The position numbers were made by a program, and so were the translations under genes. Below the pieces are notes generated by a model. The model had not been told where the DNA came from and did not search any database. It was given only the letters and a program-made list of their open reading frames with translations. Positions 9,179 to 16,556 of a stretch of DNA of 51,651 bases are shown here, in pieces. Origin of the DNA: Candidatus Hinthialibacteria bacterium OLB16 (GTDB taxonomy: Bacteria > Hinthialibacterota > Hinthialibacteria > OLB16); contig LMZT01000121.1 of assembly GCA_001567115.1 (NCBI GenBank), positions 1 to 51,651 of the forward strand, written 5' to 3'. Each line of letters opens with the position of its first letter. The first letter of the stretch is position 1.

Positions 9179-9712
9179 CTATTCGGTTGATTCATTGATC
9201 TCGAACAGGTCCGCTGCGTTCATTCCATAAATCTTCCTGGCCTGCTCATCGACTGGAAGGCTGTCCTTTTTCCACTGGTCCAGAAGGTGCCGGGTCGTGT
9301 CCTTGATGCGGTACTGGATCCGGGCTTTCCGTTTCTCATCCCGCATGGTGACCTCCACAGCATCCCCATCCTTGCGTTCGATATTGGCTTTTCCAAGGGT
9401 GGCTCCAGTGGACAGCTGGATGCCATCCAGCAGGCATGAGCCTGGCGGAGCCGCATCGCAGACGGCCTCGACTTTGATTCCGAAACAACGCGGAAAACCA
9501 TGATTCAAAACTGCATCTTCTCCCATCCGCACACCCAGGATCACCGAAGGCCCCAGATGTCCATGAAAGCGTTCGATGTCATCCAGAGAGAGCGGGCGGT
9601 AAGGCTTCTGTGCAGCAGCGGGGGCCTCGTGTGCTCCTGCCGGGGGTATTGAGGCGATGACTGCCGGCAGCAGGGCCATCAGGCAGAGTCTTTTGATCAG
9701 ATTCAGCTTCAT
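9179..9712 (-). CDS. Exported FmdE-domain protein
   Basis: A 177-residue protein with a Sec signal peptide (about 1-27, cleaved after an AGA-like site) followed by an FmdE domain (subunit E of formylmethanofuran dehydrogenase family). The domain shows FHGHLGPSVILGVRMG near residue 49, which carries the conserved His-rich start, and CLLDGIQLSTGATLGKANIE. The second segment has Ala in place of the usual Cys in the TGCT motif, so metal binding may be altered. Other Fmd/Fwd subunits are absent, so methanofuran chemistry is unlikely. Stand-alone FmdE proteins are thought to handle metals or molybdopterin-related cofactors, but function is unproven. It lies 19 nt after the minus-strand pseudopilin, probably in the same transcript. 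Confidence 0.8.
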   Translation of the reverse strand: MKLNLIKRLCLMALLPAVIASIPPAGAHEAPAAAQKPYRPLSLDDIERFHGHLGPSVILGVRMGEDAVLNHGFPRCFGIKVEAVCDAAPPGSCLLDGIQLSTGATLGKANIERKDGDAVEVTMRDEKRKARIQYRIKDTTRHLLDQWKKDSLPVDEQARKIYGMNAADLFEINESTE

Positions 9713-9731
9713 TTCCGTTCCTTCCTTTCTG

Positions 9732-10385
9732 TCAGGGTGAGTAATGTCCCGAAGCCAGGCGTGCTATCAATCCCAGGCTGTGGGTGCCATTGGTTGGCGA
9801 ATACCAGCGATGTGTGGCGGATGGATCGCGGGTGTGTTCGCTCAATTTGAGCGGATCATGATCCAGGCCGACACTCCAGACCCCATATTTTACCGGGCAC
9901 TGGGATTCAGGGTGTTCTTTGGAGGATTCATGATAAAAAACATACTTCCGGTTATCGACTGGAAATTCTGTCGGCAGCCACATCCCTTCCACAGTGGGGA
10001 GATCATTGAACAGCCCGGGGCCGATTCCACGGTACTTGACCACCTGAGCACCCTCCGTATTGGTTGCGCCTTTAAAATGAAAATGATCGATCGGACGGCG
10101 TGCAAGATAGGGTGTTGGCGTGGTTAACTCCATTGGAAGTTCATAATAACGCGCTATTAATTCAGGCACGACAGCGAAGCAGTAATAGCGCGATGGAGGC
10201 AGCGCGCTGTGGTCCAGCCGGTAACTTTCGATCGCTGTGGCCGATGCAACCAGCGAAGCCTTCTGGGAAACCACCAGGCTGCGCATCCGCGCCCCGATGA
10301 AATTTGGCAGGGCGATCCCGATCAGGATCAGAATGATCCCGATGACCACCAGCAGCTCGATGAGGGTAAAGCCGCGGTTTTTCAA
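9732..10385 (-). CDS. Type II/IV pseudopilin-like protein
   Basis: A 217-residue prepilin-like protein with a very short leader (MKNRG/FTLIELLVVIGI), Glu5 of the mature protein conserved, and the hydrophobic helix ending in LPNFIGARMRS. The globular domain has a WYSPTNGT motif near the C terminus that is also in the pseudopilin at 8405-9127, so the two are paralogues with diverged heads. Its ATG overlaps the stop of the upstream OB-fold gene by 4 bp, which implies translational coupling. A minor-pilin or pseudopilus subunit role is inferred from the signal and helix; no secretin or pilC gene is in the window. Confidence 0.83.
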   Translation of the reverse strand: MKNRGFTLIELLVVIGIILILIGIALPNFIGARMRSLVVSQKASLVASATAIESYRLDHSALPPSRYYCFAVVPELIARYYELPMELTTPTPYLARRPIDHFHFKGATNTEGAQVVKYRGIGPGLFNDLPTVEGMWLPTEFPVDNRKYVFYHESSKEHPESQCPVKYGVWSVGLDHDPLKLSEHTRDPSATHRWYSPTNGTHSLGLIARLASGHYSP

Positions 10386-11176
10386 TAGAGGCTCCAGTTC
10401 TCCACAGTGCTTGAGGTTTCTATAAAGTCGTTGATGCTGCGCGGCCAGATTTCATAGCCGCCGGTATAGGGCACGCTGGTGTCTTCCTGATTGAAAATGC
10501 CAACCAGGTCGATCACTCCCGCCGGCGCAGGCTGGGTTCCAAGGCCGGTCTGGCCTCGAAGCACAACCGAAATTGTGGCGCCATTGACATCAGCCACCGC
10601 CACTCTCCCACCCTGCTCCCAGGTGCCACTCGAAAGGTGCACATCCCTTAATCGGACCAGACGGCCCTGGTAAAATTCTCCACCCGTTGCCCGGCTGGGA
10701 TCGAAAGCCTGAGCCTGCTGCAAATCGGCAATATCATAAGGGACTGGTTCTCCCGGGTGGCCGAGGTTTTCGATGGTAAAAGTAAAAACTGGATTGTGGC
10801 GTTCCATGATATTCGTTTTTCCACCGAAATGCCCGGTCAGCCCAGTGACTCGCAACAGATCACCGGCGACAATCTGCGCGACCGATGCGGGGTAGTTGGG
10901 TAACCCGGAGCCATACCAGGCCCCCGAATAGACCTGAATCCCCCCCGTGTTATCCTGTACAAACAGCACGATGCTGTTATCGCCAATACTGTTCAACCCA
11001 GTCGGGCTGTTGAGAGCGATCGCTTCAACCTGATACCTGTCAAGTGTATTTAAGCCGGGGAAAACGGGATTTCCTGTAGGCGAAACAACATTCATGGCTG
11101 CGCAGGTTGTGGGTATCTGAGCATAACAGTGGATGGAGGTGATAGCGGCCATCAGCAGTACAAAAATTCGTAACAC
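10382..11176 (-). CDS. Exported OB-fold domain protein
   Basis: A 264-residue exported protein. The GTG start at 11176 is supported by AAGGAG seven nt upstream. A signal peptide (FVLLMAAITSIHCYA) is followed by an OB-fold region resembling the nucleic-acid-binding fold found in extracellular nucleases such as YhcR and in many secreted proteins. Visible features are the IVLFVQDNTGGIQVYSG strand pair, VAGDLLRVTGLTGHFGGKTNI and a second set GRLVRLRDVHLSSGTWEQGG. There is no nuclease domain. It is translationally coupled to the following pseudopilin gene, so it may be a substrate or accessory tip protein of that apparatus; this is inference. Confidence 0.65.
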   Translation of the reverse strand: MLRIFVLLMAAITSIHCYAQIPTTCAAMNVVSPTGNPVFPGLNTLDRYQVEAIALNSPTGLNSIGDNSIVLFVQDNTGGIQVYSGAWYGSGLPNYPASVAQIVAGDLLRVTGLTGHFGGKTNIMERHNPVFTFTIENLGHPGEPVPYDIADLQQAQAFDPSRATGGEFYQGRLVRLRDVHLSSGTWEQGGRVAVADVNGATISVVLRGQTGLGTQPAPAGVIDLVGIFNQEDTSVPYTGGYEIWPRSINDFIETSSTVENWSLY

Positions 11177-11203
11177 AGCGGTTCTCCTTACATTCCGATT
11201 GTG

Positions 11204-11238
11204 CTCATACGAATATACAATTTATATGAGTTTGTCAA
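11204..11238 (-). promoter_or_regulatory. Minus-strand promoter with an inverted repeat
   Basis: On the minus strand TTGACA (complement of 11233-11238) is followed after 15 nt by TATATT (complement of 11212-11217). An inverted repeat CTCATA (11204-11209) / TATGAG (11225-11230) straddles the spacer and -10. It would drive the OB-fold, pseudopilin and FmdE genes, and the repeat is a candidate operator. The 15-nt spacer is short. Confidence 0.4.
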
Positions 11239-11322
11239 TTGGGGGCAGTGTTCTGGCGGCTTCTATGCACCACACAGAAGAGGTTTTCTCTGTAGGATTG
11301 TCGAGCGGACGGTACGATTCAC

Positions 11323-11351
11323 TTGACAGTGGTTGGCCTTGCCACTAGCTT
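11323..11351 (+). promoter_or_regulatory. Sigma-70-like promoter for pilT-pilB
   Basis: A perfect TTGACA (11323-11328), a 17-nt spacer and a weak TAGCTT -10 (11346-11351), 77 nt before the pilT ATG. The spacer contains AGTGG and CCACT as a short inverted repeat. Confidence 0.42.
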
Positions 11352-11427
11352 TTCAAAATGGAGTGGATGATCCTCCACAGCTGGGATGTTGCTAAAACCT
11401 TATTCTTCCAAAAAGAACTCTTAAAAT

Positions 11428-12492
11428 ATGGCCCTTGAAATCAACGACCTTTTACGCATGGTAGTCGAACGAGATGCTTCCGACCTGCACATTTCGGTGG
11501 GAAGACCCCCGACAATCCGAGTGGATGGCCGCCTGGAAAATCTTTCCAGTGAACCCCTCACACCTGAGGACAGTGTCGGCTTGATGGAGGCAATTACCCC
11601 GGACCGGTACCGTGAGGAAATTCAGCAGATCGGATCCTGCGACTTCGGTTACGCATTTGGAAATCTTGCCAGGTTCCGAGTGTCGGTTCTCCGGACACGC
11701 GGAACGATCGGCATTGTGATGCGCCTGATTCCTTTCCGGATCCTCACTTTCGACCAGCTGGGCCTGCCGGTGGGCGCTGTCAAAGAGCTGATGGAAAAGC
11801 CGAGAGGGCTGATCCTGGTGGTAGGGCCGACTGGAAGCGGAAAGACCACCACACTGGCCTCGATGATCGACTATGTCAATGTGAATATGGATCATCACAT
11901 CATCACCATTGAGGATCCGATTGAATATTACCATCCGCACAAACGTGCCATCGTCACACACCGCGAGCTGAACATCGACACACCCTCCTTTGCCCATGCG
12001 CTCAGGCAGGCTCTGCGCCAGGATCCGGATGTGATTCTGGTCGGTGAAATGCGCGATCTGGAAACAATGGAAGCGGCCATTACCGCCTCTGAAACCGGCC
12101 ACCTGGTATTCGCCACCCTTCATACCAACAGCGCCTCTCAGACCATCAACCGGATTGTGGATGCATTCCCGGTGACCCAGCAGGAGCAGGTTCGGATGCA
12201 GTTGTCGGTGACACTGGCTGCTGTGATCTCACAGCAGCTGCTCCCCCATGCCAGCGGCAAGGGGCGTGTGGCAGCCTATGAAATCATGATCATGACACCG
12301 GCTATCGCCAACCTGATCCGTGAACGCAAAACCAACCGTGTTCTCAGCTCGATCCAGACAGGCACCAAGCTCGGAATGATCAGCATGGACCAGTACCTGC
12401 TGAATCTCTACAACCAGAAAAAGATCACCGGCGAGGTGGCTTTGTCACGAGCCGCAAATCCCGAAGAACTGCGTCAGCGCCTGCTCGATTAA
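11428..12492 (+). CDS. pilT: Twitching motility ATPase PilT
   Basis: A 354-residue hexameric retraction ATPase of type IV pili, acting at the cytoplasmic base of the machine. It has the N-terminal PAS-like domain (LLRMVVERDASDLHISVG), Walker A GPTGSGKT (133-140), the Asp box (IEDPIEYYH), Walker B with LRQDPDVILVGEMRDLET, and the His box TGHLVFATLHTNSA. The AIRNLIRE-type motif typical of retraction ATPases is present as PAIANLIRERK. Length is normal. pilB follows after 21 nt, so the pair is an operon. The order pilT-pilB without pilC between or after is unusual. Confidence 0.95.
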   Translation: MALEINDLLRMVVERDASDLHISVGRPPTIRVDGRLENLSSEPLTPEDSVGLMEAITPDRYREEIQQIGSCDFGYAFGNLARFRVSVLRTRGTIGIVMRLIPFRILTFDQLGLPVGAVKELMEKPRGLILVVGPTGSGKTTTLASMIDYVNVNMDHHIITIEDPIEYYHPHKRAIVTHRELNIDTPSFAHALRQALRQDPDVILVGEMRDLETMEAAITASETGHLVFATLHTNSASQTINRIVDAFPVTQQEQVRMQLSVTLAAVISQQLLPHASGKGRVAAYEIMIMTPAIANLIRERKTNRVLSSIQTGTKLGMISMDQYLLNLYNQKKITGEVALSRAANPEELRQRLLD

Positions 12493-12513
12493 ACCCCGAC
12501 CGAGAAGAGAACC

Positions 12514-14292
12514 ATGGCCAAACAGGAACAGAAGAAAGAAGTTGACTCGAAGCTCAGCCTGGATTCATTGCTTGAATCGGCGGGTTTGATCGGAGCCGAA
12601 GGCAGCGACTCCCCGCTTCAGGCTGAGATGGGAGCGCGGGTCAAGAGCAAAGGCCATCGCGAAGGCGGGATGGTTGTGGATGAATCGGAGGCAGCTCAGA
12701 CCCTGGCTTCCGGCATGGCCCAGGCAGTCGGCTTCTCTTCGGAAGAAGAGGGCCTGGCGGATATGGCCCACCGCCTCAACATGGAATTCATCCGGATGAG
12801 GGATTATGAAATCGACCCGAATCTGGTGGCGACATTCCCGGCTCATGCCGCTCAGTTTTATGGTGTCTTCCCGATAAAGTGGGAGGATGGCGCGCTGGTT
12901 GTGGCGATGAGCAACCCCAGCGATTTCCGGATTGTCGATGATATCGAGCTGATGGTCGGGCACCCGGTCAAGGGTGCGGTGGCACGCCCCAGTGATGTCA
13001 TCGACCTCATCGATGAGTACTATGGCAAAGTCGATACAAGCATTGAAAGAATTCTCGAAAGCATCACCCAGGAGGACATCAACTTCGAGGTCCGCGAGGA
13101 TGACATCGGGAATCTCGAACGCCTCGCCAAAGATCCTCCGATCATCCGCCTGGTCAACCTGATCCTGCTTCAGGCAGTCAAGGACCGCGCCTCAGACCTT
13201 CACATGGAGCCTTATCAGAACTCATTCCGTGTCCGTTACCGTGTGGATGGCGCCCTGCATGAGACCAAACCCCCGCCGAGGCAGCTGTGGCACGCCATGG
13301 TCTCGCGCATCAAGGTCATGTCCAATATGGATATTTCGGAGTACCGCCTTCCGCAGGATGGGCGCATCCGTCTGAACATCGCCAACCGCGAGGTCGACAT
13401 GCGTGTATCCTCGCTTCCGACCATCGGGGGAGAAAGCATCGTGATGCGCATCCTCGACCGCCAGAATGCGGTGATGGGGCTTGAGCAATCCGGCCTCACG
13501 CCCGAGAACCTGATGCTTATCGAGAAGATCATCAAGCGGCCGAATGGAATCCTCCTGGTGACCGGGCCAACCGGTTCCGGAAAAACCACCACTCTGTATG
13601 GCGCATTGATGAAGATTTACAACCCGGAACTGAAAGTCATTACAGTTGAGAATCCGGTCGAATATGAGTTCAAAGGAATTGTTCAGGTCAACATCAACCC
13701 GGATGTCGGGCTGACCTTCGCCTCCTGTCTCCGCTCGATTCTCCGCCAGGACCCGGATGTCATCATGGTCGGTGAAATTCGAGATGTCGAAACCGCCCAG
13801 ATCGCCATCGAGGCCTCGCTTACCGGCCACCTGGTGCTGTCGACCCTGCATACCAATGATGCCCCCTCCGCTGTCACCCGTTTGACCGATATGGGAGTCG
13901 AGCCATTCCTGATCACATCCTCCATCGAAGCGGTGGTCGCCCAGCGGCTGGTTCGAACTATCTGCAAACGCTGCAAGCAGCAGTACAAGCCGACGGATGA
14001 AGAGTTTTACGACCTGGGACTGAATCCGGAAGAAGTCAAAGGTGTCACCTTCTATAAAGGTGCCGGGTGTGAGGATTGCGGCTATTCCGGCTACAAAGGC
14101 CGGTTAGCGATCTTCGAAGTATTCGTCATGTCGAATGTCATCCGTGACCTGGTTCTGGCCCGTGCCCCAAGCTCTGTCATCTTCCAGCAGGCGCGTGAGG
14201 AAGGCATGCTGACCCTGCGTGAGGATGGATGGAAGAAGATCGTGATGGGATTGACGACCATCGAAGAGGTCCTTCGCGAAACCCTGGAATGA
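12514..14292 (+). CDS. pilB: Type IV pilus assembly / type II secretion ATPase PilB/GspE
   Basis: A 592-residue extension ATPase. Order: an N-terminal variable part (to about 85), the GspE N-terminal domain (about 90-180, with the FPIKWEDGALVVAMSNPSD segment), then the ATPase core with Walker A GPTGSGKTTTLYG, Asp box ENPVEYEF, Walker B LRQDPDVIMVGEIRDVET and His box TGHLVLSTLHTND. A four-cysteine zinc motif (CKRCKQ ... CEDCGYSGYKGR) lies near the C terminus, as in PilB and GspE. It would power assembly of pili or pseudopili made from the prepilins in this window. The stop overlaps the start of the next gene (ATGA), which suggests coupling. Confidence 0.93.
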   Translation: MAKQEQKKEVDSKLSLDSLLESAGLIGAEGSDSPLQAEMGARVKSKGHREGGMVVDESEAAQTLASGMAQAVGFSSEEEGLADMAHRLNMEFIRMRDYEIDPNLVATFPAHAAQFYGVFPIKWEDGALVVAMSNPSDFRIVDDIELMVGHPVKGAVARPSDVIDLIDEYYGKVDTSIERILESITQEDINFEVREDDIGNLERLAKDPPIIRLVNLILLQAVKDRASDLHMEPYQNSFRVRYRVDGALHETKPPPRQLWHAMVSRIKVMSNMDISEYRLPQDGRIRLNIANREVDMRVSSLPTIGGESIVMRILDRQNAVMGLEQSGLTPENLMLIEKIIKRPNGILLVTGPTGSGKTTTLYGALMKIYNPELKVITVENPVEYEFKGIVQVNINPDVGLTFASCLRSILRQDPDVIMVGEIRDVETAQIAIEASLTGHLVLSTLHTNDAPSAVTRLTDMGVEPFLITSSIEAVVAQRLVRTICKRCKQQYKPTDEEFYDLGLNPEEVKGVTFYKGAGCEDCGYSGYKGRLAIFEVFVMSNVIRDLVLARAPSSVIFQQAREEGMLTLREDGWKKIVMGLTTIEEVLRETLE

Positions 14293-16553
14293 TCGCCGCG
14301 GGGATGCTCGAGGCGGCCAGGTGCTGTTCACGCTTATTGCTTGCCGGGGGCATTCTTGTAACCCTCCTGCTGATTGATTCCCTCTCGGTTCAGGGATTTC
14401 GGGAGCCGAAAATGACAGCCATTCTCTTTTATGGGGGAATGGCTTTTCTGTTTCTGGGGGTCTTCGCGCTGGCATGGCTCCTCGATCGCCCCATCCGCTT
14501 TCCTTTTCCAACGCCCCTTCTGGCGTTGCTTCCACTGGTCCTTGTTTTCTGCTGGCAGATGGATTTCTTCAATTATTCGGTGGAATCCAGCCCCTATCAC
14601 GAGCTGAAATCAGCCTACCGCCTTTATATCCTCAGCCCCGCGCTGGCCTGGATTGCGGTTTTCACACTGTCATCACGGGTCTTCGGCTCTCCGAAAAGCA
14701 GCCGTTATCTCGGATGGATGATCCTGGTGGCCATGGCTCTCGAAGTCGGGGTGGTCCTGCTCGAGATTATTCAGAACCAGACCGGGCTGAGGGTGAGCCT
14801 GCTCAATCTGGCAGGCGAAATCGACCTGATGGGCCAGGAGATAAAAGAACGCATTTATGGCACCATCGGCAACCCCAATTTCGTGGCCGGTTATCTCGCA
14901 ATCGGTCTTTTTCCAGTTCTCGGATGGAGCCTGGGGTGCAACCGGCTCCGTGGCCAGATTTGCGGGGGATGGGTCACTTCCATCAGCCTGCTGGCGATCA
15001 TTGCAACCCGTTCAAAGGGAGGGATTCTGGCCCTGGTGGTGGGAGGTGTCCATTATGGGTTCCTTTGCCATCGAAGAAAAGTTCATCGCCGGGATGGGGA
15101 TCGCCAGGCTATCCGCTCATTTCCGAAAGGACCCATCCTGATCCTTGTGATCGCGCTGGTATTGTTTGGCTGGGTTCTTGCCGACCGGGGATCATCACCC
15201 TCTGAGGGAACCTATCTGGGGCATTGGCTGGAAACGCTGACACTCCGCGGAGACTCGATCGCGGTTCGTGCACTGCTGGCGGATTCGGGATTCCGGATGT
15301 GGAAAGAAAGCCCGTGGGTGGGAATCGGGGCGGGTGAGTTCAAAGTTGAATTCCTGTCGACCCTCCAGAAGATGCTCCAGGGGCAGGATGCAGAGCGGTA
15401 TGCCGGACGGGTGGCGCGCCTGCATTCCCTGCGTGCCAACCACCTGCATAATGAATATCTTCAGATACTGGTCGAATGGGGCGCACTCGGGCTGGCGCTG
15501 GTCATGCTGTTTCTGGCCTGGAACCAGGTGCTGGCCCTGGAATATCTGCGGAGTGCCCGGCGAGGGCGTGATTTTCACATGCGGCTGGGCTTGCTCTCGG
15601 GATTCTGGGCAGCCCTCGGGGGCAGCCTTTTCGATCTCCCCTTTCATCGGCCATCCCAGGCCTTTCTGCTTGCGGTGCTTCTGGGTGCGGTAATTGCTCC
15701 CGCAAACTTCCGGCTCGGCCTGCCAGGCAGCCGCACTCTCTCAAGAAAACTGCTGGTGATTCCCATCGTGGGAGCATCCCTGCTTCTGGGAGGGTATCTG
15801 CTGCTTGAATGTGGCAGGCGGTATGTGTGCCAGCGTGAAGGATTTCTGGCCCAGGCCATCATCAGCGGGAAAATTCCCGGTGGGGATGCCAGCAAAGCAG
15901 CCTCCATGATCAAGCAGATCATCCATCGTCTCCCCGGAGAAGGAGATTACTACCAATACCTGGCCCATACTCTCCTTCATGTGGAAAAAAACCCGAATGG
16001 TGCGATCGACTTCATCCGCCGCGCACGCCAGATCAGCGACCAGCCGGAACTGTATCTGCTGGAAGCGCGTGCCCAGATCGAGAAAGGAAACTATACAGCA
16101 GCCGAACCTTTGCTGGCTTTCATGGAGACACTCGACCGGGACCGCCCGGGACTGCATTATCTGATCGGCAGATACCGCCAGGCTCGCGGAGATCTGGAGA
16201 AAGCACGATCCGCCTATCTTGCAGAAATCCACTGGGCTGAAAGCCGCAATGCAGCCATGACACCGGATCTTTCAGATTCATACCTGCGTCTGGCGAGCAT
16301 CCTCGAGGACCTTGGCGATTTCCCCAAAGCAGTTATCTTCTATGAGAAATTCCTGGAAAAGATGCAGGGGCAGATTCCCAGTTACCCGCTGGCCCAGCTG
16401 CATCTTGGAAGGATTCTGCGCGATCACCTGTATGAATACCGGCTTGCAGAAAAATACTTCCTCGAAGCCCAGGCCATCTTCCAGAAGCAGGGGAATATGG
16501 CAGAGGTCGGGCGGGTTCACCGCGAACTCGACCTGATCCGAAAAAGGCGGTAA
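14289..16553 (+). CDS. O-antigen-ligase-family membrane protein with TPR tail
   Basis: A 754-residue Wzy_C/O-antigen-ligase superfamily protein. The ATG at 14289 overlaps the pilB stop by 4 bp, which I prefer over an in-frame ATG 60 nt upstream inside pilB. About eleven membrane helices span residues 10-500. The ligase signature is visible: RIYGTIGNPNFVAGYL, the cytoplasm-proximal ATRSKGGILAL motif, and the periplasmic loop ending HLHNEYLQILVEWGALGLAL. TPR-like repeats (about 560-754) follow. Enzymes of this family join glycan to lipid A-core, polymerise O units, or glycosylate pilins (PglL/PilO). Its coupling to pilB makes a pilin O-oligosaccharyltransferase a serious alternative. Substrate is not determinable here. 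Confidence 0.82.
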   Translation: MIAAGMLEAARCCSRLLLAGGILVTLLLIDSLSVQGFREPKMTAILFYGGMAFLFLGVFALAWLLDRPIRFPFPTPLLALLPLVLVFCWQMDFFNYSVESSPYHELKSAYRLYILSPALAWIAVFTLSSRVFGSPKSSRYLGWMILVAMALEVGVVLLEIIQNQTGLRVSLLNLAGEIDLMGQEIKERIYGTIGNPNFVAGYLAIGLFPVLGWSLGCNRLRGQICGGWVTSISLLAIIATRSKGGILALVVGGVHYGFLCHRRKVHRRDGDRQAIRSFPKGPILILVIALVLFGWVLADRGSSPSEGTYLGHWLETLTLRGDSIAVRALLADSGFRMWKESPWVGIGAGEFKVEFLSTLQKMLQGQDAERYAGRVARLHSLRANHLHNEYLQILVEWGALGLALVMLFLAWNQVLALEYLRSARRGRDFHMRLGLLSGFWAALGGSLFDLPFHRPSQAFLLAVLLGAVIAPANFRLGLPGSRTLSRKLLVIPIVGASLLLGGYLLLECGRRYVCQREGFLAQAIISGKIPGGDASKAASMIKQIIHRLPGEGDYYQYLAHTLLHVEKNPNGAIDFIRRARQISDQPELYLLEARAQIEKGNYTAAEPLLAFMETLDRDRPGLHYLIGRYRQARGDLEKARSAYLAEIHWAESRNAAMTPDLSDSYLRLASILEDLGDFPKAVIFYEKFLEKMQGQIPSYPLAQLHLGRILRDHLYEYRLAEKYFLEAQAIFQKQGNMAEVGRVHRELDLIRKRR

Positions 16554-16556
16554 GAC

